Origin: Streptomyces sp. NBC_00390
GTDB lineage: Bacteria; Actinomycetota; Actinomycetes; Streptomycetales; Streptomycetaceae
Reading direction: 5' to 3'
Length of the DNA stretch: 64,000 nt
NCBI RefSeq assembly: GCF_036057275.1
Contig: NZ_CP107945.1
Location: 7,750,001 to 7,814,000, forward strand
Positions 51,306 through 60,753 of the stretch are shown here, piece after piece. The position numbers were made by a program, and so were the translations under genes. The notes beneath the pieces were generated by a model. The model searched no databases and was not told the origin of the DNA. It worked only from the letters and a program-made list of their open reading frames with translations. Within the stretch, counting starts at the first letter, position 1. Each line of letters starts with the position of its first letter.

Positions 51306-54300
51306 TCAGTCCGCGCCCCAGATGTCCTCCAAGAAGCGGTTCGCCTGGCGCAGTCCGGTGAACCAGGCATCTGCATCGCCGGCCGATGTGCCGGTGCGGC
51401 TGGCGAAGATGTCGGTGAGGGCGCGCCGTACATCGGGCGCCATCCTGGTGGCGTCGCCGCAGAGGAAGACCACGGCCTCCTCCTGCAGCAACTGCCAGAC
51501 CTCGTCGGCGTGTTCCGTGATCATGTGCTGGACGTACGTCTTGGGCCTGCCCGGCACCCGCGAGAACGCCGGGTGCAGCCGTACGATCCCCAGCTGCTCG
51601 AAGTGCCGCAGCTCCTCCTCGTAGAGGAAGTCCCGTTCGGGGGTGCGGCAGCCGAAGAAGAGCAGCGACTGGGCGACTGGCGCGCCCTGTTCCTTCTGTG
51701 CGGCCCGCTCCTGCAGGAATCCGCGGAAGGGCGCGAGGCCGGTGCCGGCGCCGATCATGATCATCGGAAGATGGGGGTTGTCCGGCGGCCGGAACGGGAT
51801 CGTGGGCTTGCGGACGAAGGCGAAGACTGTGCTGTCGGGGTCGCTGTGGGCCAGGTGGTTGGAGCACACGCCGTGGAAGAGTCCGTGGCCGGATCGGGCC
51901 GGGGCCTCCAGCACGCCGGTGGTGATGCTGCAGACGTCCGGGGAGACCAAGGGCGAGGAGGAGATCGAGTAGTAGCGCGGGCGCAGTGGCGGCAGCAGTT
52001 CCAGGAAGGTGTCGAACGGCAGATGGCAGTCCGGGAATTCACCGAGCAGGTCGAGCACCGACTGGCGCGGGGCGAAGACCCGCTCCTGGTAGTGCTCGCG
52101 GCTTTCGGGGTCGTCGGCGGCGAGGGTGAGCAGTTCGTCACGTTGCTTGGGGTCGACGGTGTGGGCGGCCATGGCCTCCAGGTCGGAGCGGGTGGCCACG
52201 TCCTGCAGCTCGACGCAGCTGGCGAGTACGCCGATCAACGGCACGGCCTGGCCCGTCGGCAGGTGGCTGGGCACCCCGGGGCCGGGTGCGATCGTGATGT
52301 AGTTGCCCAGGTCCAGCTTGAAGTGCCGGCACACGCGCCATACCGCGTCGACGGAGTTGCGCGGCAGCACGCCGAGGTGGTCGCCCGCCTCGTAGGTCGT
52401 CCCTTCGGGCAGGGCGATCTCCATGTGGCGGGTGGAACGTTCCGGCCGCCCGCCGTCGTGGTGCTGCAGCTCGCGGTTGACCCGTACGAAAGTGGGACGG
52501 GCACGGTAGGAGGTGACGACCGGGTTGGTCTCGCGCCTGTTGGCCATCGAGATCGCCAGCCGGGGCCTGGGAGCGGCGGCCTGACCGACCGCGGCCGGCA
52601 GCGACAGCGCCTCGGCGAGGTCCGGCCACAGCCCTGCGTGCCAGGCCCGGTACTGCCCGTCGAAGTCGCTCTTGGCGTCTCCCTCGCCGCGCGGGTGGAC
52701 GCGGGTGGCGCCGTGTGCCTCCAGCTCGGTGTCGACCAGCTTGGGGACGGTCTGGTAAGTCGCCGCCCAGTCGGTGTGTCCGCAGCCGAAGACGGTGTAC
52801 CGCAGGGCGGAGCAGGCGTCCGCCGGGGTCGCCGGGTCCTGCAGCCAGCCGCAGAACCGGGCGGCATTGTCCGGCGCTGTGCCGTTGTACGAGGCGGTGA
52901 CGACGATGGTCGCACCCTCGCGGGGCAGATCGCCGAGGTGGTCGTCGAGCGGGCCGAGCGTGACGTCGAAGCCGCGTTCCGTCCCCTCCCGTGCGAGCTG
53001 TCCCGCGATCCCTTCGGCGGTGCCCAGGTTGGAGCCGAACAGCACCGCCAGCGGTGTACCGTGCACCTCCACGGCGGGCACGGCGGCCTCGGGCTTCGGC
53101 GCCTTCTCCGGTTCCGCCTCCACGGCGCGCGGCAAAGGCGCGGCGGCCGTCCGTCCAGCCAGTGGCCTGAGCTGCACCTTGAGCCCGTCCGGCTTGATGG
53201 TGAGGGTCTGTTTGATCTTCAGCTGGTAGCCGAGGTGGTCGATCAGGTCGAAGCGCTGCAGCAGCATGCCGAGCACCAGCTGCGCCTCCTGCATCGCGAA
53301 CTGCCTTCCGATGCAGGCCCGTTGTCCGGTGCCGAAGGGTTTGAACGCGTTCGGCGGGAGCTGCGCCCGGCGCTCCGGGCTGAAGTGCTCGGGGTCGAAG
53401 TCCTCGGCGTTCGGGCCCCAGATGTCGCGGTCCCGGTGGAGTGCGGCGGGGAGGACGGTCAGCGGGGTGCCGGGGGAGATCCGGTAGCGGCCGCCGATGG
53501 TCGTCTCCTCGTACGGGGTGCGGGTGAAGGCGGGCGCGGTCGGCCACAGCCGCAACGACTCGTCCAGCACCTGCGCGATGTAGGTGAGCCGGTGCACCTG
53601 CTCGTACGTCGGCGCGACTCCCATGTCCGTGCCCAGGACCTCGTCGGCCTCGGCACGCGCGCGCTCGACCACCTCGGGGTGCTTGAGCAGGAAGTGCGTG
53701 GCGAAGGAGAGCAGACCGCTGGTCGTCTCGTGACCGGCGATGAGAAAGGTGATGCACTGGGCCCGGATGTTCTCGTCCGGAAGCCGCTCGCCCGACTGCC
53801 GGTCCACACCGGCCAGCATGCAGCCGAGCAGGTCCTTGGTCTCGCTGTCCCCGGCCGCCCGCCGCCGCCGGATGAGCTGATCGACGATCTCGTTCATGAA
53901 CGCGTTGTCCCGCTCGTACCGGCGCTGGGCGCGCTTGCGGACGCGGTTGACGGCGGCGGGCAGCCGGGCCTGGTTCTGGGCCTCCAGCAGGACCCGCGTC
54001 ATGGCCTGGACGAACGGGTGCGGAGTTTCCCGGTAGAAGGAGTTGAGGCGATAGCCGAATCCACACAGCGCGACGGTGTCCAGGGTGAGGCGGGTCATGT
54101 CGTCCGACACGTCGACCTCGTCGTCCGGGTTGAGCCGGGCCCACTTGTCGAGCAGCTGCCCGGCCAGGTCCAGCATCATCGGCATGTAGTCGCGCATCGC
54201 CTTCAGGCCGAACGGTGGCATCAGGATGTTGTGCGCCCGCTGCCACATCGGGTCGGCGGTGTCCGCGGTGAACAGCCCGTTGCCGATGGCGGAGTTCTGC

Positions 54301-54560
54301 AGCCGCGTCAGCCCGCCGGTCACCAGCTTGTCGAAGCGCGCGTCGTCGCAGATCTCGTCGACGAGATCGGTCCCGGAGACGAAGATCCGCTCACCGAGCG
54401 GCGTGTCCAGCCGGTAGATCGGCCCGTACTGACGAGCCAGCCGGATCGCGTGCTCGACGAAGTCCCGGTGCGCGATGTCCCGGAGATTCCCGATCAGCGG
54501 AAGCCCGGCGGGCGCGGGAATCGCCTCCGCACCGCGACCACTCAGCGTCGTCATCTCCAT
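51306..54560 (-). CDS. Self-sufficient cytochrome P450-reductase fusion (CYP102 family)
   Basis: About 1084 residues in the order of P450 BM3. The heme domain has the I-helix AGHETTSG, E-x-x-R in ESLR and the heme loop FGTGQRACIGRQFA (Cys about 416). The FMN domain starts at VLFGSNLGTAEGIA. FAD and NADPH sites are RYYSISSSPL and MIGAGTGLAPFRGF. It should hydroxylate fatty acids at subterminal positions using NADPH. ATG 54560 is used; ATG 54554 has slightly better RBS spacing. No TetR repressor gene adjoins it, unlike the Bacillus relative. Confidence 0.95.
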   Translation of the reverse strand: MEMTTLSGRGAEAIPAPAGLPLIGNLRDIAHRDFVEHAIRLARQYGPIYRLDTPLGERIFVSGTDLVDEICDDARFDKLVTGGLTRLQNSAIGNGLFTADTADPMWQRAHNILMPPFGLKAMRDYMPMMLDLAGQLLDKWARLNPDDEVDVSDDMTRLTLDTVALCGFGYRLNSFYRETPHPFVQAMTRVLLEAQNQARLPAAVNRVRKRAQRRYERDNAFMNEIVDQLIRRRRAAGDSETKDLLGCMLAGVDRQSGERLPDENIRAQCITFLIAGHETTSGLLSFATHFLLKHPEVVERARAEADEVLGTDMGVAPTYEQVHRLTYIAQVLDESLRLWPTAPAFTRTPYEETTIGGRYRISPGTPLTVLPAALHRDRDIWGPNAEDFDPEHFSPERRAQLPPNAFKPFGTGQRACIGRQFAMQEAQLVLGMLLQRFDLIDHLGYQLKIKQTLTIKPDGLKVQLRPLAGRTAAAPLPRAVEAEPEKAPKPEAAVPAVEVHGTPLAVLFGSNLGTAEGIAGQLAREGTERGFDVTLGPLDDHLGDLPREGATIVVTASYNGTAPDNAARFCGWLQDPATPADACSALRYTVFGCGHTDWAATYQTVPKLVDTELEAHGATRVHPRGEGDAKSDFDGQYRAWHAGLWPDLAEALSLPAAVGQAAAPRPRLAISMANRRETNPVVTSYRARPTFVRVNRELQHHDGGRPERSTRHMEIALPEGTTYEAGDHLGVLPRNSVDAVWRVCRHFKLDLGNYITIAPGPGVPSHLPTGQAVPLIGVLASCVELQDVATRSDLEAMAAHTVDPKQRDELLTLAADDPESREHYQERVFAPRQSVLDLLGEFPDCHLPFDTFLELLPPLRPRYYSISSSPLVSPDVCSITTGVLEAPARSGHGLFHGVCSNHLAHSDPDSTVFAFVRKPTIPFRPPDNPHLPMIMIGAGTGLAPFRGFLQERAAQKEQGAPVAQSLLFFGCRTPERDFLYEEELRHFEQLGIVRLHPAFSRVPGRPKTYVQHMITEHADEVWQLLQEEAVVFLCGDATRMAPDVRRALTDIFASRTGTSAGDADAWFTGLRQANRFLEDIWGAD

Positions 54561-55340
54561 CACTCCCAGGAATCGGTGGAGCCGCCACCCGTGTATCGAG
54601 CGTCTCCCTGCGGTGCGGGGGCTGCAACAGCGGATGTGTTCGCGAGGTTCAGCTCCCGTCCCTCTGACCGAGAACACCGCGTCAGACCAGCGCGTTCTCA
54701 CTCAGGCCGTTCGGCCTGATCAGTTGGGCAGCCCGTCCTGAGAGGAACCCGATACAGCGTGGCCGCCTGGCGCGGCCGAGCGATCGGGTCGCGGCGCGAG
54801 CAGGTCAGGGCGACATGCACTGCTCGGCGCCCGGGCGTATGTGGGGCTTGGCGGGCTGCGGCCGGGTCGCGAGAGTGCTTTTTCCTCGCCGACGTACTTG
54901 CCGGCGGGAGTGGCAACAGCTTCGACGGCCGGACGAGGAGTCGGAGCCTTTCCAGCCAGTCGCGCACCCCCTCGTTGCCGTGCCCTGCGGATGGCTCGCC
55001 CGCGCCGTCCGAACCGTCAGCTGACGGAATCACCCGACCCGAAACCGAAGCCATGTCCATGCGGGGCTGCCTCGACCGCCGTCGCCCCGCGCGTCCCGAG
55101 CGCACTCTCCAGGCCCGGTCGGGTGTGCACCAGCAGAACGTCACCCCACCGAGCGAAGATCACCGGCAGTATCCGAAATGTGGATCGGATCCGCATCCAA
55201 CGGCGGCCGTCAGCAGGGCCGATGGCTGGACAGACGCGCCGTTCGGCCTAGTTCGCGGGGCCTGCGGGTGCGCTGGTGCTGTGGTGTCACACAGCCTGGC
55301 CAGGGGAGTCGCGGATGGGCCCTCTCCGGAGGAGGCGGTT
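54561..55340. other. Long divergent promoter region with perfect dyad at 54702-54719
   Basis: About 780 bases between the divergent P450 and CLC genes without a convincing gene. TCAGGCCG-TT-CGGCCTGA at 54702-54719 is a perfect 8-bp inverted repeat about 145 bases upstream of the P450 start and could be an operator. Confidence 0.45.
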
Positions 55341-56666
55341 GTGTCAGAGGAACGGGCGACGGAACCCCAGGAGACCCGCGAGCTCGACAAGGTGCTGAGC
55401 GATCCTGGCTACCTCAAGCTGCTGGCGTTGTCCGCATTGGTCGGTGTCCCGGTTTCCCTGGCTGCTTTCGGGTTCCTCGTGCTGGAGCACGCCGCGCAGC
55501 ACTGGCTCTGGGACGATTTGCCGCACGCTCTCGGCTACTCCGCGGTTCCATGGTGGTGGCCCCTTCCGTTGCTGACTGTTGCGGGCCTGATCGTGGCCTG
55601 GGTCGTCTCCGTGTTCCCGGGGCACGGCGGTCACCTCCCTGTGGATGGGGTGGGCGGGGGCCCGGTCCTTCCGTCCGCGGTGCCCGGTGTGGTGGTGGCC
55701 GCGTTGGCGAGCCTGTCGCTGGGCGCGGTACTCGGCCCCGAGGCGCCGCTGATGGCACTGGGCAGCGGGCTGGCGCTGCTCGCCGTTCGGGCGGCCCGCC
55801 GCGCGCAGGCGCCACAGCTGACGGCAGTCCTGGGGACGGCCGGGGCGACCGCCGCGATTGCGGCAGTCTTCGGAAACCCGCTGGTGGCCTTCGTGCTCAT
55901 CATCGAGGCGGCGGGGATCGGCGGCGCCCAACTGATTGCCTTGATCCTGCCGTGCATGCTCGCGAGCGGGGTCGGCGCCCTGGTGTTCACGGGTTTCGGG
56001 CGATGGACCGGCCTGGGCACCGGCGCACTCTCCCTTCCGGTACTGCCTCCCAGTGAGGCTCTGAGCCTCGGCGACTTCCTGTGGGGGATCCCACTTGCTG
56101 CGGCCATTGCGGTCGGCTCGGTGGTGGCGATGACGTTCGCCAGGAAGACTTCCGAGTGGACGGCGAAGCGTCCGGCGTCGCGGACGGTGGCCTGCGCCGT
56201 CGCGGTCGGGGTGTTCGCCGCCGGGTACGGGCTGAGTACTGGCCGCTCGCCGGCGGAGGCGGCGTTGTCGGGCCAGGCGACGCTGGCCGACTTGGCGGCT
56301 GCACCACATGCCTGGCCCGTTTCAGCGCTGATTCTGCTGCTGGTGTTCAAGGGGCTGGCTTGGACGTTCTCGTTGGCGGCCCTGCGCGGTGGACCGGTCT
56401 TTCCGGCACTGTTGATCGGTGCGGCGGCGGCCGTGCTCTGCTCGCCGTTGCCCGGCTTCGGCTTGGCACCCGGGCTGGCTGTGGGACTGGCAGCAGCCGG
56501 CGCGGCGGTACTGCGCCTCCCGATCGCCGGGATGGTCCTGGCGACACTGCTCCTGGGGCCTGATGCAGTGGCGCAGATGCCCGTCCTCGTCGTTGCCTCG
56601 GTGGTGTCCTTCGTGTGCGCGGAACTGCTGCGCGGTCGTCGAACCCTGCGAAAGCCCGCGCCGTGA
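55341..56666 (+). CDS. CLC-type chloride channel/transporter
   Basis: A 441-residue membrane protein with about 10-12 helices. The filter motif normally GREGP reads LGPEAPLMALG, keeping the gating Glu. GATAAIAAVFGNPLVAFVLI and the later ALRGGPVFPALLIGAA (GGxFxPxL motif) are also conserved. It moves chloride or another halide, possibly against protons. GTG start at 55341 with GGAGGAGG upstream. It is convergent with the GH15 gene. Confidence 0.9.
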   Translation: MSEERATEPQETRELDKVLSDPGYLKLLALSALVGVPVSLAAFGFLVLEHAAQHWLWDDLPHALGYSAVPWWWPLPLLTVAGLIVAWVVSVFPGHGGHLPVDGVGGGPVLPSAVPGVVVAALASLSLGAVLGPEAPLMALGSGLALLAVRAARRAQAPQLTAVLGTAGATAAIAAVFGNPLVAFVLIIEAAGIGGAQLIALILPCMLASGVGALVFTGFGRWTGLGTGALSLPVLPPSEALSLGDFLWGIPLAAAIAVGSVVAMTFARKTSEWTAKRPASRTVACAVAVGVFAAGYGLSTGRSPAEAALSGQATLADLAAAPHAWPVSALILLLVFKGLAWTFSLAALRGGPVFPALLIGAAAAVLCSPLPGFGLAPGLAVGLAAAGAAVLRLPIAGMVLATLLLGPDAVAQMPVLVVASVVSFVCAELLRGRRTLRKPAP

Positions 56667-56790
56667 GGGCCGGCCGCTGAGCTCTGTACTACGGTTTCAC
56701 GGGTCCCCATGGTGTTCCTGCCGGGCTCCCCGGCGCGCGTGCTCATGGCCTTGTCCTTCCCACCCGCAGGGGCTGGAGCCGCCGGGCGGC

Positions 56791-58677
56791 TCAGTCCTCG
56801 TCTGCGCCCCACCGCCGGGGAGGCCAGGGGGCGTCGGCTCCGGATCGCGCGTAGGCGAGGTTCAGTGCGGCCGAGATGACGCCGAGATGGCTGAATCCCT
56901 GGGGGAAGTTGCCGAGTTGCTCCCCGGTGTCGGGGTCGATCTCCTCCGCCAGCAGGCCGAGGTCGTTTGCGCAGTCCAGGACGCCGGTGAGGTACTTCTC
57001 TGCTTTTTCGGTGCGGCCGGCACGTGCCAGGGCGGCCGCAAGCCACAGGGTGCAGAAGACGAACGAGCCCTCTTCGCCCGACAGGCCGTCCGCCGCAAGG
57101 TAGCGGTAGACGTGGCCGTTGCGGGTCAACTCGGCTTCCGTCCGGTCGATCGTGGCAAGGATCCTGGGGTCGTTCGGAGGCAGGAAGCCCCGCAGGCTCA
57201 CCTGCAGCGAGGATGCGTCGAGTTCGTCGTGGTCGAACGCCTGGAGGAACGCACCGGTCTCGGGGTCAACTCCCTTGGTCTCCAAGGTCGTCCGAATCTC
57301 CTGGCGGGCTTGCTCCCAACGCTCCCGCAACCCCGGCTCCTGAGCCAGCTCGGGGGCCATGTCGAGGAGGCGGATGCCGCAGTCGACGGCGGCCCATGCC
57401 ATCAGTTTGGAGAAGACGAAATGCCGCCGCCCGCCGCGGATCTCCCAGATGCCCTCGTCGGGCTCTTGCCAGCGCTTGATGTTGAGGTCAACCACATCGC
57501 GCAGGAACCGCGCGCCGTGCGGGGCGATGATCTGCTGGCCGCGCAGCTTCAGGATGAGCATCGTCGCTTCCAGCAGTTCGCCGTACGTGTCCAGCTGGAA
57601 CTGGTCCCACGCGCCGTTTCCCACCCGGACCGGGCGAGAGGCACGGTAGCCCTCCAGATGGTCCAGATCGACCTCGTGCAGCAGCCGTTCACCGCCGATG
57701 CCGTACATGATCTGCAGGTCCTCGGCCCGGCCCGCGGTCGTGCGCAGCAGCCAGTCACCGAACCGCTCCGCTTCCTCCAGATACCCGAGGGCGCCCAGAG
57801 CGCCCAGCATGGCCGCGGAGTCGCGCAGCCAGGTGTAGCGGTAGTCCCAGTTGCGCTCTCCACTGATCTCCTCGGGGAGCGAGGTGGTGGGGGCCGCGGC
57901 CAGAGCGCCGGTGTCGTCGTAGATGAGTCCCTTGAGCACGAGCGCGCTACGCACCACGGCGTCACGGTGGGGGCCCTGGTAGGTGCATCGCGCGGCCCAG
58001 TTGGTCCAGAACGCCACGGTTTCCGCCAGCCTGCCGTGCAGGTCGACAGGGGAGTGACGCTCGATGGTCAGTGCCCCGGCCTGCGCGTAGGTGAGAGCCA
58101 CATGGGCAACCTGCCCCTCTGTCAGGGACGTCCGCGCGGTGCAGTTGCCGAGGTCGTCGACCTCGAGCGGTGCCAGCCCGCTCTGCAGAAGCAGGGAGTC
58201 CGGGCCGCCGGTGACCACGACCAGGTCCTCGTCGGTGAGTTCCATGTACGGGACGGTCATCCCGTACTCGAACCTGGGGGCGAACTCCAGCTCCATCTCG
58301 ACTGTGCCCGACTCGCTGCGCACGGTGCGCAGCAGCAGTCCGTCCGGGGGCCGCCGTTCTACCCGGCCGGGGTGGGTGAGGTCCTCGCGCACCGGCAGGC
58401 AGTCCGTCACCGTGACGGATCCAGTGTCCGTGTCGAAGCGGGTCTCCAGCACGTTCGTGTCCGGCAGGTAGCGACGGGTTGTGGTGAACTGTCCCACCGG
58501 GGCGATGCGGAAGTAGCCCCCACGGTCCCGGTCCAGTATGCGGGCGAAGACCGATCGCCCGTCGAAGCGGTGAAAGCAGGCCCATTCCACCGACGCGTCC
58601 CGGCTCACCAGCGCCACGGAGTGGCAGTCGCTGAGGAAGGCGTAGTCGGATATCGGCGGATAGTCGGTCTCGGCCAT
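56791..58677 (-). CDS. GH15 family glycoside hydrolase (glucoamylase/trehalase type)
   Basis: A 628-residue enzyme. PPISDYAFLSDCHSVALVSR opens the N-terminal beta domain; the (alpha/alpha)6 domain has RNWDYRYTWLRDSA with the first catalytic region and LLAEEIDPDTGEQLGNFPQG with the second acid. No signal peptide, so it is cytoplasmic. Actinomycete members of this length include trehalases and intracellular glucoamylases; the substrate is not decided. ATG 58677 is preferred over a TTG at 58686 by spacing from GAGGGAG. Confidence 0.9.
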   Translation of the reverse strand: MAETDYPPISDYAFLSDCHSVALVSRDASVEWACFHRFDGRSVFARILDRDRGGYFRIAPVGQFTTTRRYLPDTNVLETRFDTDTGSVTVTDCLPVREDLTHPGRVERRPPDGLLLRTVRSESGTVEMELEFAPRFEYGMTVPYMELTDEDLVVVTGGPDSLLLQSGLAPLEVDDLGNCTARTSLTEGQVAHVALTYAQAGALTIERHSPVDLHGRLAETVAFWTNWAARCTYQGPHRDAVVRSALVLKGLIYDDTGALAAAPTTSLPEEISGERNWDYRYTWLRDSAAMLGALGALGYLEEAERFGDWLLRTTAGRAEDLQIMYGIGGERLLHEVDLDHLEGYRASRPVRVGNGAWDQFQLDTYGELLEATMLILKLRGQQIIAPHGARFLRDVVDLNIKRWQEPDEGIWEIRGGRRHFVFSKLMAWAAVDCGIRLLDMAPELAQEPGLRERWEQARQEIRTTLETKGVDPETGAFLQAFDHDELDASSLQVSLRGFLPPNDPRILATIDRTEAELTRNGHVYRYLAADGLSGEEGSFVFCTLWLAAALARAGRTEKAEKYLTGVLDCANDLGLLAEEIDPDTGEQLGNFPQGFSHLGVISAALNLAYARSGADAPWPPRRWGADED

Positions 58678-58691
58678 GTCGTTCAACTCCC

Positions 58692-58980
58692 TCAGGACGT
58701 GAAGTCCACCATCACCGTGATGCCGGTCTGGTCCGGGTCTCGTGCCTGCTCGATGTCGCGGGGGGCGATTCGCCGTGTCACAAGTCCCTCCAGCCGGCCC
58801 CGGTCGGCTCGGGCGAACTCCCTGGCGGCCGGGTAGTAGTGCCGGCGGTCGGCGTTGACGGAGCCGAAGACCGCGAGGTTCCGCAGAACGGCCGACGTGG
58901 CGAGCCCGATCTCGATGCGGCCTGCGGCCTGCGGGCCCGGCCCGTCAGCGAGCCGACGCTGGTACCGTCACCGCACGCAT
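58692..58980 (-). pseudogene. Glucose-1-dehydrogenase-like gene with large internal deletion
   Basis: A start MRAVTVPASAR (ATG 58980) matches the opening of actinobacterial glucose dehydrogenases. A separate frame gives their last 75 residues: GLATSAVLRNLAVFGSVNAD, RRHYYPAAREFARADRGRL and ITVMVDFTS. About 260 residues of the zinc-dependent core are missing and the parts are out of frame. It ends 14 bases before the GH15 start, so the two once formed an operon. Confidence 0.75.
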
Positions 58981-58999
58981 GACCGCCTCGATTCTGCGT

Positions 59000-59165
59000 G
59001 TCAGCTGCCGACCGACGTGACGGCCCGGCGCCCCTTGGGCCGGCTGTCTTGGTCACAACCACCTCGGCCTTCGCCTGCTGGTACTCCTCCTCACCAATGT
59101 CCCTCTGCCTCCTGACATCGGCGAGTCTTACGAGGTTCCCGACCGGTGCCGGAGAAGTCCTTTCG
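59000..59165 (-). pseudogene. Possible SHOCT-domain fragment
   Basis: Minus-strand codons read NLVRLADVRRQRDIGEEEYQ then QAKAEVVVTKTAG, resembling the short SHOCT helix pair that often ends longer proteins. No start codon or upstream domain is visible. It is probably a scrap of a deleted gene. Confidence 0.35.
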
Positions 59166-59289
59166 GCGGCTCAGCGCCGTCGCGAAGGGCTCCCCACGTG
59201 ACACCGGCAGCTCGCCGCCCCAGGGCGGCACCACCGGCATCCTCACAGTCAGCCACTGATGTCAGTCGGTGAACAACTTCGGACACGGG

Positions 59290-59604
59290 TCAGCAGTCAC
59301 CGTGCATCCGGTGTCCCGGTGTCCCGGTGTCCCGGTGTCCCGGTGTCCCGGCGTCCTGGCCTGCGACTGCTGTGCGGTCCGGTTGCAGCCTGCCCTCCTC
59401 GACTGCCGACACCAGGAGCCGGGCAGCCACGCCGATCAGCCTGGACGGCGACTCTCCGGTACAACTCCCGGCGGTCGGCTTGCCGGCCTTCAGGTCGCCG
59501 AAGGTGGGCTCGAGGTAGCTGCGGACGATGCCCTCGGCCCGCTCCCGCGAAGTCTCGTCCAGCTCGGCGACGCCGAGATCTCGAAGGGCCCGGGTGGCGT
59601 CCAC
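59290..59604 (-). CDS. Small hypothetical protein with repeat-encoded tail
   Basis: A 104-residue frame from the GTG at 59604 (an upstream TTG at 59625 overlaps the AraC stop). The start VDATRALRDLGVAELDETSR and the following RAEGIVRSYLEPTFGDLKAG look like a genuine helical protein. The last 20 or so residues (TPGHRDTGTPGHR) come from an 8-bp tandem repeat and seem foreign to it. I do not recognise a function. It is coupled to the AraC gene. Confidence 0.5.
   Translation of the reverse strand: MDATRALRDLGVAELDETSRERAEGIVRSYLEPTFGDLKAGKPTAGSCTGESPSRLIGVAARLLVSAVEEGRLQPDRTAVAGQDAGTPGHRDTGTPGHRMHGDC
59308..59355. repeat. 8-bp tandem repeat, five perfect copies and one variant
   Basis: CCGGTGTC is repeated five times, followed by CCGGCGTC. 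Because eight is not a multiple of three, each gain or loss of a unit changes the reading frame of the minus-strand ORF that crosses it. Confidence 0.9.
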
Positions 59605-59621
59605 CTGTGTTGGCTGCGTGA

Positions 59622-60641
59622 TCAACTTCTCGTCGTCGTGTTCCGGAGTGCGGCACGGTAGCGGGCCGGTGTCGTGCCGAACCAGCGCCGGAACGAGCGG
59701 TTGAGGGAAGCCTGTTCGGCGTAGCCGAGCAGGCTTGCGATCTGGCTCAACTGCAGCATCGGGTCGGCGAGGTAGTGCGCTGCGAGGTCGCGGCGTTCGC
59801 GGTCGAGGATGTCCTGGAACTGGATCCCCTCGGCGACGAGCCGTCTTTGCAGCGTCCGGGGGTGCATGCCGACCTCGTCGGCGATGGTGCCGGCGGTGCA
59901 GTGACCGGTCGGGAGCAGCCGTCGGGTCAGCTCGGCGACACGGTCGGCCAGCGACGTGCTGCTCGGGAGGGTCTGTGTCTCGAGGTACTTGGTGGCGATG
60001 CGGCGGGTCTCGGGGTCCGCGTTGTCGATCAGCCCTCCGGCTGTGTCGGCGGGCAGGTCGAAGCCGCACCATGCCTGTTCGAAGACCACGGGACACCCCA
60101 GGGCCTCGGCGTAGGAGGTGTCCGGCCCTAGCTGGTCGTGCAGGAACGACGCGCGGGTCGGCCGGGCTTCCGGACCTCCGAGGAGTCGGATGATCCGAGC
60201 ACCGTTGGCCAAGCTCAGCTCATAGCCCTGTCGCAGCCGAGCCAGGGGTAGCTCGGACACTCGGTAGTCGAATCTGACGGTCTTGTCAGTGATCGGCGCC
60301 ACCTCCAGGTGAAGCGCCGGGGAGTGGACGTAGAAGTACCGCGCGATCGCTTCGAAACCCTCCTGCAACGTCTGTGAGTTGCGGGCGATCACGGCGATGG
60401 GCCCGAGGATCGCAAGCCCCTGCCAACGGGAGAGACGCAGTCCGAAGTCGGAGCAGTCGAGCTCCTCGGCGCTGGCCTCCAGCATCTGAAGGAAGGAGTC
60501 GAGACGGACGAAGGAGTCGTCCTGCTGGTCGACGCCGCCCGGGATCTCGAAACGGGCCAGCATCGACTTCGGGTCGCCACCCAGTTCGCGCACCAGGTCG
60601 ACGTACCCCCACAAGGTGGTGGCCCGGATCAGGCTGCCCAT
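59622..60641 (-). CDS. AraC-family regulator (Arabinose_bd/OruR type)
   Basis: A 339-residue regulator. The N-terminal ligand domain (SLIRATTLWGYVDLVRELGG to about residue 220) is of the arabinose-binding-like type common in regulators of alkane, steroid and monooxygenase genes. The C-terminal AraC HTH ends in QIASLLGYAEQASLNRSFRR. ATG 60641 is used; an in-frame ATG at 60686 would add 15 residues. It is divergent from the broken monooxygenase at 60754, its probable former target. Confidence 0.87.
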   Translation of the reverse strand: MGSLIRATTLWGYVDLVRELGGDPKSMLARFEIPGGVDQQDDSFVRLDSFLQMLEASAEELDCSDFGLRLSRWQGLAILGPIAVIARNSQTLQEGFEAIARYFYVHSPALHLEVAPITDKTVRFDYRVSELPLARLRQGYELSLANGARIIRLLGGPEARPTRASFLHDQLGPDTSYAEALGCPVVFEQAWCGFDLPADTAGGLIDNADPETRRIATKYLETQTLPSSTSLADRVAELTRRLLPTGHCTAGTIADEVGMHPRTLQRRLVAEGIQFQDILDRERRDLAAHYLADPMLQLSQIASLLGYAEQASLNRSFRRWFGTTPARYRAALRNTTTRS

Positions 60642-60753
60642 CCGCTCCTCGCACGTGTCGGGAAATGACAAAAGTGTGTCGCACATTGTCAATACCCCGG
60701 TTCCCTCCGGAATGGATGCTCTGGCAAGCAGCAACCAAGGAGCGCGAGAAGCC

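Noticed and set aside
51297..54719. 1140-codon plus-strand frame opposite the P450 fusion
   Set aside because: Mirror of the codon bias of the P450 gene; no recognisable domain, and the opposite strand has every expected motif.
56776..56792. GAGCCGCC/GGCGGCTC inverted repeat between CLC and GH15 genes as a terminator
   Set aside because: The loop would be only one base unless the stem opens, and it overlaps the GH15 stop; too weak to list.
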